Shown in pieces: positions 1 through 5,595 of a DNA stretch of 5,595 nucleotides. Where the stretch lies: positions 1 to 5,595 of the forward strand of contig JAFAGL010000003.1 of the NCBI GenBank assembly GCA_023422735.1. The letters are read 5' to 3'. Under the pieces are notes generated by a model. That model was not told where the DNA came from and did no database searches. It worked only from the letters and a program-made list of their open reading frames with translations. The stretch comes from Pseudomonadota bacterium. GTDB lineage: Bacteria; Pseudomonadota; Alphaproteobacteria; Rhizobiales; Rhizobiaceae. A program made the translations under genes and the position numbers. Every line of letters begins with the position of its first letter. Position 1 is the stretch's first letter.

Positions 1-141
1 ATTTAATTCAAGGGTGGTGCGCCACGGCGACGCCGTCGAATTGTGCTTTTTCTGTGACGAAGTTTTCCGAACCGTGGTTTTCTTGCACTTCTCGGAAAAT
101 GAGAAGAAGGCTAGAAACGAATCATGATTGGGGAGGGGCTT
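1..141 (+). promoter_or_regulatory. Non-coding leader upstream of the outer-membrane channel gene
   Basis: No credible gene is visible here. An odd palindrome, ACGGCG-A-CGCCGT, lies at 24-36, and a short T run follows at 47-51; this could be a remnant terminator of a gene to the left, but the spacing is poor. Two inverted repeats lie nearer the gene: TTTTCCGA (63-70) with TCGGAAAA (92-99), and CTTCTC (88-93) with GAGAAG (101-106). They share bases 92-93, so they could not form at once. A TTGCAC hexamer at 83-88 resembles a -35 box, but no good -10 box stands at the normal distance. The promoter is therefore assumed to be in this stretch and is not pinpointed. Confidence 0.35.
130..138 (+). 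promoter_or_regulatory. Ribosome binding site that decides the start of the FadL-like gene
   Basis: GGGGAGGGG contains a perfect GGAGG core (132-136) five bases before the ATG at 142. An in-frame ATG at 124 has only a weak AAGAAGG about 13 bases upstream, and starting there would place six extra residues before a well-formed signal peptide. The ATG at 142 is therefore preferred. Confidence 0.75.
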
Positions 142-1371
142 ATGACGACACGCGCCGCATTAACCTTGCTGGGTTCCGGTATCGCATCGATTATGCTTGC
201 AACGACTGCGCAGGCAGGTGGCTTTAATCGCGGGGTGGCTAATCTCGATCCGCTTTATAATACCGGCGGTTTCGCGGCCTATTCATCTTTTACCTATGTT
301 GCGCCCGCCCGAACCTTCACGAACATTTCCGGTGTGGGTGTCGTTGGCGGCACGCCGACACCTTATACCCAAGGCGATATCGACGTCGTGAATGACTTTG
401 TGGTTCCCAGCCTTTCCATCGGCGGGCGGATCGCGGGAGATTTGAGCTGTGCCGGGTCCTACACGCAACCCTATGGCGTAGACGCCACTTATGATGGGCC
501 GATCCGCTTCAGCATAGCCGAACAAAAACTGGAAACGCAGGAATACGGCCTCACCTGCGGCTACGGCTTTGACGTTGGCAAGGGGCGGCTGTCGATGATC
601 GGCGGCGTATTCTATGAAAAGGTTCAGTTCGGTCAGGCGCGCGATTTCGCTCAGGCTTTCGGCATTCCGGTGCCGAGCCGGATCGCTGTCGAATCCGAAG
701 ATGTCGGTTATCGCATTGGCGTCGGTTACGAGATCCCGGAAATCGCGTTGCGCGCGCAGCTGATGTATCGTTCCGAAACGCATCACGATGCGACCGGCAG
801 CTATTCTTCGACCCCGTTCGCGATCCTTGCTGCCGCCGGCGGATTGCCTTTGCAGCAGGCATTGGCGCTTTATGGAAATGCGACCAGTGCTTCGGCCAGC
901 ACCTCGGCCACTTTGCCGCAGAATGTCGAATTCACCCTGCAAAGCGGTATCGCACCGGGTTGGCTCGCATTCGGTTCCGTCAAATGGACGGATTGGAGCG
1001 TTCTGGAGCGGCTGGAAGTTGTGGAAGGCATCGCCGGCCAGACCTTCTCGTCCACCAACTTCTACTTCAACGATGGCTGGACGATCACGGGTGGCCTCGG
1101 CCACAAGCTGAATGAAAATCTCGGCGCATCGCTTTCCTTGACATGGGACAAGGGCGTGACCTCGGGTTGGGATACGCTGACCGATACCTGGACCATCGCT
1201 GGCGGTGTGTCTTATGACGCCACGGAAAATTTCCAGATCCGCGCCGGTGGCGCAGCCATCTATTTCACGGAAGGCGAGAAGGACAAGGTTTCAAGCCCGA
1301 TCGACTATGTCGCTTCGTCACCGAACGAATGGGGCTATGCCTTGTCGCTCAGCGGCACGCTTCGGTTCTGA
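142..1371 (+). CDS. FadL/OmpP1-family outer-membrane transport protein
   Basis: This 409-residue protein is predicted to be an outer-membrane beta-barrel of the OmpP1/FadL/TodX family, which lets long-chain fatty acids or other hydrophobic compounds cross the outer membrane. Residues 1-25 form a signal peptide: Arg4, a hydrophobic core, then a TTAQA cleavage site, giving a mature N-terminus of GGFNRG. Residues 258-287 (LPQNVEF, then APGW, then KWTDWS) match the FadL-type pattern of Pro-Gln before an amphipathic strand and a W-x-D-W strand. The C-terminus, SLSGTLRF, ends in Phe as outer-membrane barrels do for BAM recognition. Alternating glycine and aromatic strands run through the rest. Two cysteines (103 and 139) could form a disulfide. 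The length is close to that of FadL proteins. The gene appears monocistronic and is convergent with the aminotransferase. The substrate cannot be read from the sequence, so fatty-acid transport itself is only the family default. Confidence 0.85.
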   Translation: MTTRAALTLLGSGIASIMLATTAQAGGFNRGVANLDPLYNTGGFAAYSSFTYVAPARTFTNISGVGVVGGTPTPYTQGDIDVVNDFVVPSLSIGGRIAGDLSCAGSYTQPYGVDATYDGPIRFSIAEQKLETQEYGLTCGYGFDVGKGRLSMIGGVFYEKVQFGQARDFAQAFGIPVPSRIAVESEDVGYRIGVGYEIPEIALRAQLMYRSETHHDATGSYSSTPFAILAAAGGLPLQQALALYGNATSASASTSATLPQNVEFTLQSGIAPGWLAFGSVKWTDWSVLERLEVVEGIAGQTFSSTNFYFNDGWTITGGLGHKLNENLGASLSLTWDKGVTSGWDTLTDTWTIAGGVSYDATENFQIRAGGAAIYFTEGEKDKVSSPIDYVASSPNEWGYALSLSGTLRF

Positions 1372-1398
1372 TCGATCCGAAGCAGACGCCGAACTTCA

Positions 1399-2502
1399 TC
1401 ACTGCCGGGCGGCCTTTAGCGCGTCCGGCAGTGCTTTTGCGAAGAGGTCGATTTCCGCATCTGGCCCGCAACTGACGCGGATGCAGCGGTCAAGACCGGG
1501 TGCCATCGGTTTGCGTACGAAGATCCCTCGCTTGCCCAGTTCCTGAAGAACGCGCATCGCGAAGGCGCCGTCGCTGCCGCAATCAATCGCCACGAAATTG
1601 GTTGCCGAGGGCACCGCTGTCAGACCATTGTCTTGGGAGATCGCGTAAAGCCGGGCTCGGCAGCGTTCCACCTTACGGATGGTTTCGGCGAGATGCTCCT
1701 GGTCGCCAAGCGCGGCAAGCGCCGCGATCTGCGTCATGCGTGAAATGCCGAAATGATTGCGGACTTTGTCGAATGCCTTAATGGTCGTGGCATCGCCAAT
1801 CGCATAACCGCAACGCATGCCTGCCAGGCCGTAGGCCTTTGAAAAAGTGCGCATGCGCAAAAGATTCGGCCGGATGAGATCGATCGGCGGCAATGTGCCT
1901 TCCGGTGCGAACTCGCAATAGGCTTCGTCGAGAATGATTATGGTCTCGCCCGGCACGGCGTCGATGAAGCGCACTACGTCTTCGGCTGGCCAGCATGTTG
2001 CCATTGGATTGTCGGGATTGGCGAAATAAACCATGGCCGGCTTTTCAGCCTGAACCGCTGCAAGCAGGGCGGAGAGATCCTCGTGATCGTTTCGATAGGG
2101 CACGGCTTCCAGCCGGCCGCCGAAGCCGGCAACGTGATAGTTGAAGGTCGGATAGGCTCCAATCGAAGTCACGACCGTCGCGCCCGGCTCGACAAACAAG
2201 CGAACCGTCAGCCCGAGCAGGCCGTCGATGCCTTCACCTACTGCGACATTCGCCGCATCAAGCGACAGATGCTTCGCCAAAGCCTGCGTCAGGTCGAAAA
2301 CCTCCGGGTCGCAGTATTTCCAGATCTCTGAGCTGGCGGCAGCCATCGCATGTGCAACTTGAGGCGAGGCGCCAAACCCGTTTTCGTTCGCCCCAAGGCG
2401 CGCCCTGAATTGCTGGCCGACCGCACGCTCCTGCGTTTCGGGGCCGACGAATGGCACGGTTGCCGGAAGAGTTTCGGCGAGGCGGGTGAGGCGAGGCGGC
2501 AT
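1399..2502 (-). CDS. HisC-like PLP-dependent aminotransferase (class I/II)
   Basis: This 367-residue cytoplasmic enzyme is of fold-type I and most resembles histidinol-phosphate aminotransferase (HisC) and its paralogs. Counting from the ATG at 2502, visible elements are the N-terminal GANENGFG (37-44), KYCDPE (62-67, at the position of HisC's YPDP), the PLP-ring contacts NPDNP (162-166) and DEAY (192-195), the Schiff-base lysine in TFSKAYGLAGMRCGY (Lys222), and the C-terminal IRVSCG arginine (Arg342) that normally holds the substrate carboxylate. The length fits HisC (about 350-370). A longer reading from a TTG at 2526 has GGAGA directly abutting the start; the ATG has GGAA at a good distance, so it is chosen. 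The gene stands alone with no histidine genes nearby. It could be a second HisC, or act on phenylalanine, tyrosine or another amino acid. The fold and PLP role are secure; the substrate is not. Confidence 0.88.
   Translation of the reverse strand: MPPRLTRLAETLPATVPFVGPETQERAVGQQFRARLGANENGFGASPQVAHAMAAASSEIWKYCDPEVFDLTQALAKHLSLDAANVAVGEGIDGLLGLTVRLFVEPGATVVTSIGAYPTFNYHVAGFGGRLEAVPYRNDHEDLSALLAAVQAEKPAMVYFANPDNPMATCWPAEDVVRFIDAVPGETIIILDEAYCEFAPEGTLPPIDLIRPNLLRMRTFSKAYGLAGMRCGYAIGDATTIKAFDKVRNHFGISRMTQIAALAALGDQEHLAETIRKVERCRARLYAISQDNGLTAVPSATNFVAIDCGSDGAFAMRVLQELGKRGIFVRKPMAPGLDRCIRVSCGPDAEIDLFAKALPDALKAARQ
1400..1438 (+). terminator. Probable rho-independent terminator of the FadL-like gene
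   Basis: A perfect 9-base stem, CACTGCCGG (1400-1408) with CCGGCAGTG (1425-1433), encloses a 16-base loop and is followed by C and TTTT (1435-1438). It begins 28 bases after the outer-membrane gene's stop codon. The T run lies only on the plus-strand side, so it suits plus-strand transcripts. The hairpin is inside the last codons of the convergent aminotransferase gene. The T run is short and the loop is large, which lowers certainty. Confidence 0.55.
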
Positions 2503-2775
2503 GAAGCATTCCAGATTTATCTGCAATCTCCATATCGGCGGGCCAGACGCTCCGCAACAATCCGAAGATGGGAAGCGGGAACAACTGGCTGGCTTTTCGA
2601 TTAGGTTCGAACACGGGAGCCTTTACGGGTGCGCGTGAACAGTTCCACCTTTCGGTGAGGCGACAGGTGCGCCAGATGAGGAAACGCAGCCGGCATCATC
2701 AAGCGGCAACGCCTCACTGCGTGGTCGGTATCAACCCGAACTGCCGGTCTCCCCGACCAAGACTTCGAGGATTGC
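2503..2775. promoter_or_regulatory. Divergent control region between aminotransferase and molybdoenzyme operon
   Basis: This 273-base gap must hold the promoters of both diverging units. Visible structure is an 8-base inverted repeat GTGAGGCG (2655-2662) with CGCCTCAC (2710-2717), and a 7-base inverted repeat TGGTCGG (2722-2728) with CCGACCA (2753-2759) that ends just before the ribosome binding site of the first operon gene. The ten bases GGTGAGGCGA occur at 2654-2663 and again at 2485-2494, inside the start of the aminotransferase gene. No -35/-10 pair close to consensus was found on either strand. Open frames crossing the gap have no recognisable protein character and look fortuitous. Binding of a regulator to these repeats is a guess. 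Confidence 0.4.
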
Positions 2776-3297
2776 ATGGACCGGATTTCAGAAGAGCCGA
2801 ACGCGCACACCGGCTCGGACCCGTTAGCGCACCCGATAAAGCTGGTAATCAACGGCAAGACCCATGAACTGACGGTGGCGCCCTGGGTCACTTTGCTCGA
2901 TCTTTTGCGTGAAAAACTGGATCTGACGGGCTCGAAGAAGGGCTGTGATCATGGCCAATGCGGCGCGTGCACGCTTTTGATGGACGGAAAGCGCGTCAAC
3001 AGTTGCCTGAAACTTGCCGTGACCTGCGACGGAGCCGAGATCACGACGATCGAAGGCTTGGCGAACGGGAATGATCTCCATCCCCTCCAGGAAGCCTTCA
3101 TCGAGCATGATGCGTTCCAATGCGGCTATTGCACGCCGGGCCAGATCTGTTCGGGCATAGGTTTGCTGGCGGAAGGGCGGGCCAAAACGCGTGAGGATGT
3201 GCGCGAACTGATGAGCGGCAATCTGTGCCGCTGCGGCGCTTACACCAACATTACCGATGCGGTGATGGAAGTGATGGAAAAGGATGCGCGCAAATGA
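2776..3297 (+). CDS. 2Fe-2S subunit of xanthine dehydrogenase-family / PaoA-like aldehyde oxidoreductase
   Basis: This 173-residue electron-transfer subunit carries two 2Fe-2S clusters that relay electrons from the molybdenum cofactor to FAD. A ferredoxin-like domain (about residues 20-95) has GCDHGQCGAC with Cys57, Cys62, Cys65 and then Cys77. A helical domain (about 100-165) has CGYCTPGQ with Cys116 and Cys119, and CRCGAY with Cys151 and Cys153. All eight ligands are present. The wording around them (KKGCDHGQCGACT, FQCGYCTPGQICS, MSGNLCRCGAY) is very close to E. coli PaoA/YagT as recalled. E. coli PaoA has an N-terminal Tat signal. Here the N-terminus is short and polar with no twin arginine, and the upstream frame has a stop at 2677-2679 and no other start codon, so a cytoplasmic enzyme is predicted. 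GAGGA (2767-2771) precedes the ATG by four bases. The stop codon overlaps the next start as ATGA, indicating translational coupling. The substrate is unknown. Confidence 0.93.
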   Translation: MDRISEEPNAHTGSDPLAHPIKLVINGKTHELTVAPWVTLLDLLREKLDLTGSKKGCDHGQCGACTLLMDGKRVNSCLKLAVTCDGAEITTIEGLANGNDLHPLQEAFIEHDAFQCGYCTPGQICSGIGLLAEGRAKTREDVRELMSGNLCRCGAYTNITDAVMEVMEKDARK

Positions 3298-4307
3298 ACC
3301 GGTTTTCCTATGCAAAGACCGAAAGTCTCGCTGAAGCCGTCAAGCTCGGTGCGGAGCCCGCAACACGATTTCTTGCGGGTGGCACCAATCTCGTAGATCT
3401 GATGAAGGCGAATGTCGAAAAGCCGGCCCGTCTCGTCGACATCTCGCACCTTCCTTATGTTGATATCGAAGATCAGCCCAATGGTGGCCTGCTGATCGGG
3501 GCAATGGCCGCCAATGCGGAGACGGCCTACGATCCGCGCGTCGAAAAACGATATCCGTTGCTCTCTTCTGCAATTCTGGCTGGTGCAAGCGCGCAACTTC
3601 GTAATGCGGCGACGAATGGCGGAAATCTCAATCAGCGCACGCGCTGTTACTATTTCTATGACACCGCAACACCGTGCAACAAGCGCGAGCCGGGTTCAGG
3701 CTGCAGCGCGATCGGCGGCGTGAACCGCATCCATGCCATCCTCGGAGCCAGCAAAAGCTGCATCGCGACCCATCCCTCGGATATGTGCGTCGCTTTGGCA
3801 GCGTTGGAAGCGATGGTGCATGTGACCGGTCCGAATGGCGAACGCCAGATCGCCTTCGCGGATTATCACCGCTTGCCGGGCGATGATCCCTCACAAGATA
3901 ACACGCTTCAGCCGGGCGAAATCGTCACCGGTATAGAACTGCCAGCCGAAGGCTACGCGCAAAACCATACATATCTGAAACTGCGCGACCGGCTTTCCTA
4001 CGCTTTCGCTCTGGTTTCGGTCGCAGCCGGCCTGAAAATGGAGGGCGATACGATTAGCGAAGCGCGGCTCGCGCTTGGCGGCGTTGCGCATAAACCATGG
4101 CGCGTTCCCGAGGCTGAGGCTCTTTTGCGCGGCCAAAGCCTTTCGCCACAGCTTGCTGAGCGCGTGGCGGACGCCATTCTCGAAAATGCCGTTGGTCAAG
4201 GTGCCAATGATTTCAAGATCGGATTGGCCAAGCGGGCTATTCGCCGGGCGTTGCGTCAGGCAGCCGCAGGAACGCCGCAGGTTCAATCCCACAAGCAATT
4301 GGTTTGA
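3294..4307 (+). CDS. FAD subunit of xanthine dehydrogenase-family / PaoB-like, with probable 4Fe-4S insert
   Basis: This 337-residue middle subunit binds FAD and passes electrons to the final acceptor. The N-terminal FAD domain has FLAGGTNLVDLMK (26-38) and a second FAD motif in ATNGGNLNQRTRC (106-118). Between this motif and the conserved ATHPSDMC (158-165) lies an insert with Cys118, Cys128, Cys137 and Cys156, which matches the PaoB type where an extra 4Fe-4S cluster is bound. The CO-dehydrogenase flavoprotein C-terminal domain follows at about 222-325 (YLKLRDRLSYAFALVSVAAG). E. coli PaoB is slightly shorter, at about 318 residues. A GTG 69 bases upstream is also in frame, but it lies inside the preceding gene and would add a tail without family similarity. 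The ATG at 3294 overlaps the upstream stop and has AAGGA (3280-3284) before it, so it is chosen. The next gene's Shine-Dalgarno overlaps this gene's stop codon. Confidence 0.93.
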   Translation: MNRFSYAKTESLAEAVKLGAEPATRFLAGGTNLVDLMKANVEKPARLVDISHLPYVDIEDQPNGGLLIGAMAANAETAYDPRVEKRYPLLSSAILAGASAQLRNAATNGGNLNQRTRCYYFYDTATPCNKREPGSGCSAIGGVNRIHAILGASKSCIATHPSDMCVALAALEAMVHVTGPNGERQIAFADYHRLPGDDPSQDNTLQPGEIVTGIELPAEGYAQNHTYLKLRDRLSYAFALVSVAAGLKMEGDTISEARLALGGVAHKPWRVPEAEALLRGQSLSPQLAERVADAILENAVGQGANDFKIGLAKRAIRRALRQAAAGTPQVQSHKQLV

Positions 4308-4311
4308 GGAG
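4306..4311 (+). promoter_or_regulatory. Ribosome binding site of the large-subunit gene, overlapping the upstream stop
   Basis: GAGGAG shares bases with the TGA stop (4305-4307) of the FAD-subunit gene and lies eight bases before the ATG at 4320. This arrangement favours re-initiation by ribosomes finishing the FAD subunit, which would help keep the subunits in balance. It also fixes the start of the large-subunit gene. Confidence 0.7.
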
Positions 4312-4319
4312 CGCTGGTC

Positions 4320-5595
4320 ATGGACGCATATGTTACCAAATCGGCGCGGATCGGCGAGCCGCTTAGCCGGGTGGATGGCCGCCAGAAGGTTACGGGCCAT
4401 GCTCGTTATGCCGCGGAGCATCCGGTTGCTGACCTTTTATATGGATGGATCGTTTCAAGCGGGATAGCCAAAGGGCGCATCAAAAAGCTGCATGTTGCAG
4501 ACGCGGAGGCGGTTGCAGGCGTGGTGGCGGTCATGACCCACGAGAATCGTCCAGATCTCGCTTCGCGAGATAGCGATTATCAGGAAATGGTCGCACCCCC
4601 CGGCTCCCCGTTTCGCGTCTTGTATAGTGACGAAATCCAGTTCAGCCAGCAACCGATTGCCATGGTGGTGGCCGAAGACCTTGAAACCGCGCGATACGCG
4701 GCTTCATTGATCCGCGCGGAATACGAGAGTGCTGAGCACAATACCGATTTCAAGGTCGCGCAGGCGGAGCGCTTTATGCCTCGGCGCAAGCGAAGCGCTT
4801 ATCAGGCTCCCAAAAATCGCGGCGATGTCGAGGCGGCCTTCCTTGCCGCTGAACATCGGGTGGATGGCACCTATCACCTCGCCACCAATGTCCATAACCC
4901 TATGGAGATGCATGCCAGCACCGTGGTTTGGGAAGGCGAGGGTCGCGTCACGATCTACGACAAGAACCAGGGATCGCAGAATACCCAAGGTGTTCTAGCG
5001 AAAGTGTTCGGCTTGAAGCCCGAGAATATCCGCGTCCTGAACCCTTTTGTCGGTGGTGCTTTCGGTTCCGGCTTGCGGCCGCAATACCAGGTCTTCCTGG
5101 CAACCATGGCGGCCACGATGCTGAAACGCTCCGTGCGCGTGATGATGACGCGTCCGCAGATGTTCAGCCATGTGCATCGTCCCGAAGCGCTTCAGGCCGT
5201 ATCGCTGGCCACGGATGGCGAGGGACACCTGAAAGCGATGCGCACCCATGCCACAACCGCCACGTCACGCTTTGAAAATTACATGGAAACGCTCGTGAAC
5301 TGGGGCATGACGGCCTATGCCTGCCCCAATGCGGAAGGCGATTACATGATCGCGCCTGTCGATACCTATACGCCGGGCGACATGCGCGCGCCCGGCGCGG
5401 CTACGGGAATGAATCTGTTCGAGATTGCCATGGACGAAATGGCATATGCAGCCGACATGGATCCCCTGCAGTTTCGCCTTCTCAATTATACCGATGTGAA
5501 TGCGATGAACGGCACCCCTTATACATCGAAGGCGCTTCGGGAAGCCTATTCGGCGGGGGCCGCCAGGTTCGGCTGGGAGAAAAGAAGCATGGCCC
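4320..5595 (+). CDS. Molybdopterin-binding catalytic subunit of xanthine dehydrogenase family / PaoC-like (3' end outside window)
   Basis: The frame stays open from the ATG at 4320 to the right edge, giving 425 residues of a protein that is normally about 730 long in PaoC relatives. It is the catalytic subunit that binds the molybdenum cofactor and hydroxylates the substrate. Residues about 15-135 form the alpha/beta hammerhead domain (RVDGRQKVTGHARYA; QPIAMVVAEDLETARYAA). The cofactor-binding part starts near RGDVEAAF (168-174), followed by NPMEMHAS (193-200), DKNQGSQNTQGV (214-225), the glycine-rich VGGAFGSGLRPQYQ (244-257), HRPEALQ (286-292) and DMRAPGAATGMN (354-365), all at family positions. 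The usual glycine motif GGGFGGK is replaced by GGAFGSG. The catalytic glutamate near the C-terminus is beyond the window and cannot be checked. No internal stop or frameshift is seen. Candidate substrates are aldehydes or N-heterocycles; none can be chosen. Confidence 0.92.
   Translation, partial: MDAYVTKSARIGEPLSRVDGRQKVTGHARYAAEHPVADLLYGWIVSSGIAKGRIKKLHVADAEAVAGVVAVMTHENRPDLASRDSDYQEMVAPPGSPFRVLYSDEIQFSQQPIAMVVAEDLETARYAASLIRAEYESAEHNTDFKVAQAERFMPRRKRSAYQAPKNRGDVEAAFLAAEHRVDGTYHLATNVHNPMEMHASTVVWEGEGRVTIYDKNQGSQNTQGVLAKVFGLKPENIRVLNPFVGGAFGSGLRPQYQVFLATMAATMLKRSVRVMMTRPQMFSHVHRPEALQAVSLATDGEGHLKAMRTHATTATSRFENYMETLVNWGMTAYACPNAEGDYMIAPVDTYTPGDMRAPGAATGMNLFEIAMDEMAYAADMDPLQFRLLNYTDVNAMNGTPYTSKALREAYSAGAARFGWEKRSMA

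Noticed and set aside
24..51. Palindrome ACGGCG-A-CGCCGT followed by a T run as a terminator of an upstream gene
   Set aside because: The hairpin would need a tiny loop, the T run starts ten bases after the stem, and no upstream gene end is visible.
83..116. TTGCAC as a -35 box with CTAGAA as a -10 box
   Set aside because: The spacing is 22 bases, well over the usual 16-18, and the -10 match is poor. It is not called as a promoter.
283..1104. A 273-residue open frame on the minus strand opposite the FadL-like gene
   Set aside because: It lies wholly antisense to a gene with a clear signal peptide and barrel motifs. Its product is rich in Arg, Asp and Ala with no recognisable domain, as expected of a shadow frame in GC-rich coding DNA.
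2258..2614. A 118-residue minus-strand frame that begins upstream of the aminotransferase and overlaps it
   Set aside because: It runs in a different frame from the aminotransferase over most of its length and shows low-complexity Arg/Gly/Pro composition. The aminotransferase frame has full family motifs.
2568..2867. A 99-residue plus-strand frame in the divergent intergenic region
   Set aside because: It overlaps the start of the 2Fe-2S subunit gene in another frame and has no recognisable similarity or good ribosome binding site, so it is treated as chance.
3891..4421. A 176-residue minus-strand open frame across the junction of the FAD and large-subunit genes
   Set aside because: It is antisense to two well-supported genes, has no domain-like features and no convincing ribosome binding site was noted.
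1..5595. CRISPR arrays, tRNA or rRNA genes, insertion sequences, attachment sites
   Set aside because: No regularly spaced repeats, no tRNA-like cloverleaf, and no transposase or terminal inverted repeats were seen. The window is filled by ordinary chromosomal genes.

Overview
The window looks like chromosome from an alphaproteobacterium. By resemblance recalled from memory, Hyphomicrobiales such as the Brucella/Ochrobactrum group fit best. The base composition is moderately GC-rich, genes are tightly packed, and the proteins resemble families common in that group. The genus is an inference, because no rRNA or other marker is present.

Layout from left to right: (1) a 141-base non-coding leader with small inverted repeats; (2) a plus-strand gene (142-1371) for a FadL/OmpP1-type outer-membrane channel with a clean signal peptide; (3) 27 bases downstream and convergent, a minus-strand gene (2502-1399) for a HisC-like PLP-dependent aminotransferase, whose 3' end carries a hairpin that probably terminates the outer-membrane gene; (4) a divergent intergenic region (2503-2775) with several short inverted and direct repeats but no convincing consensus promoter; (5) a plus-strand operon of three coupled genes (2776-3297, 3294-4307, 4320 to beyond the right edge). 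These encode the 2Fe-2S, FAD and molybdopterin subunits of a xanthine dehydrogenase-superfamily molybdo-flavoenzyme, closest in architecture to the E. coli aldehyde oxidoreductase PaoABC (YagTSR). The large-subunit gene is open to the end of the window.

In the operon, electrons from a hydroxylated substrate would pass from the molybdenum cofactor in the large subunit, through the two 2Fe-2S clusters of the small subunit, to FAD in the middle subunit. The middle subunit also has the four-cysteine insert expected for the additional 4Fe-4S cluster of PaoB-type proteins. The small subunit has no Tat signal and no in-frame room for one, so this enzyme is predicted to be cytoplasmic, unlike periplasmic E. 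coli PaoABC.

Nothing here demonstrates a wholly new system. The points most worth checking are the cytoplasmic PaoABC-like enzyme of unknown substrate, its variant glycine-rich motif (GGAFGSG) in the large subunit, and the terminator inside the convergent gene.
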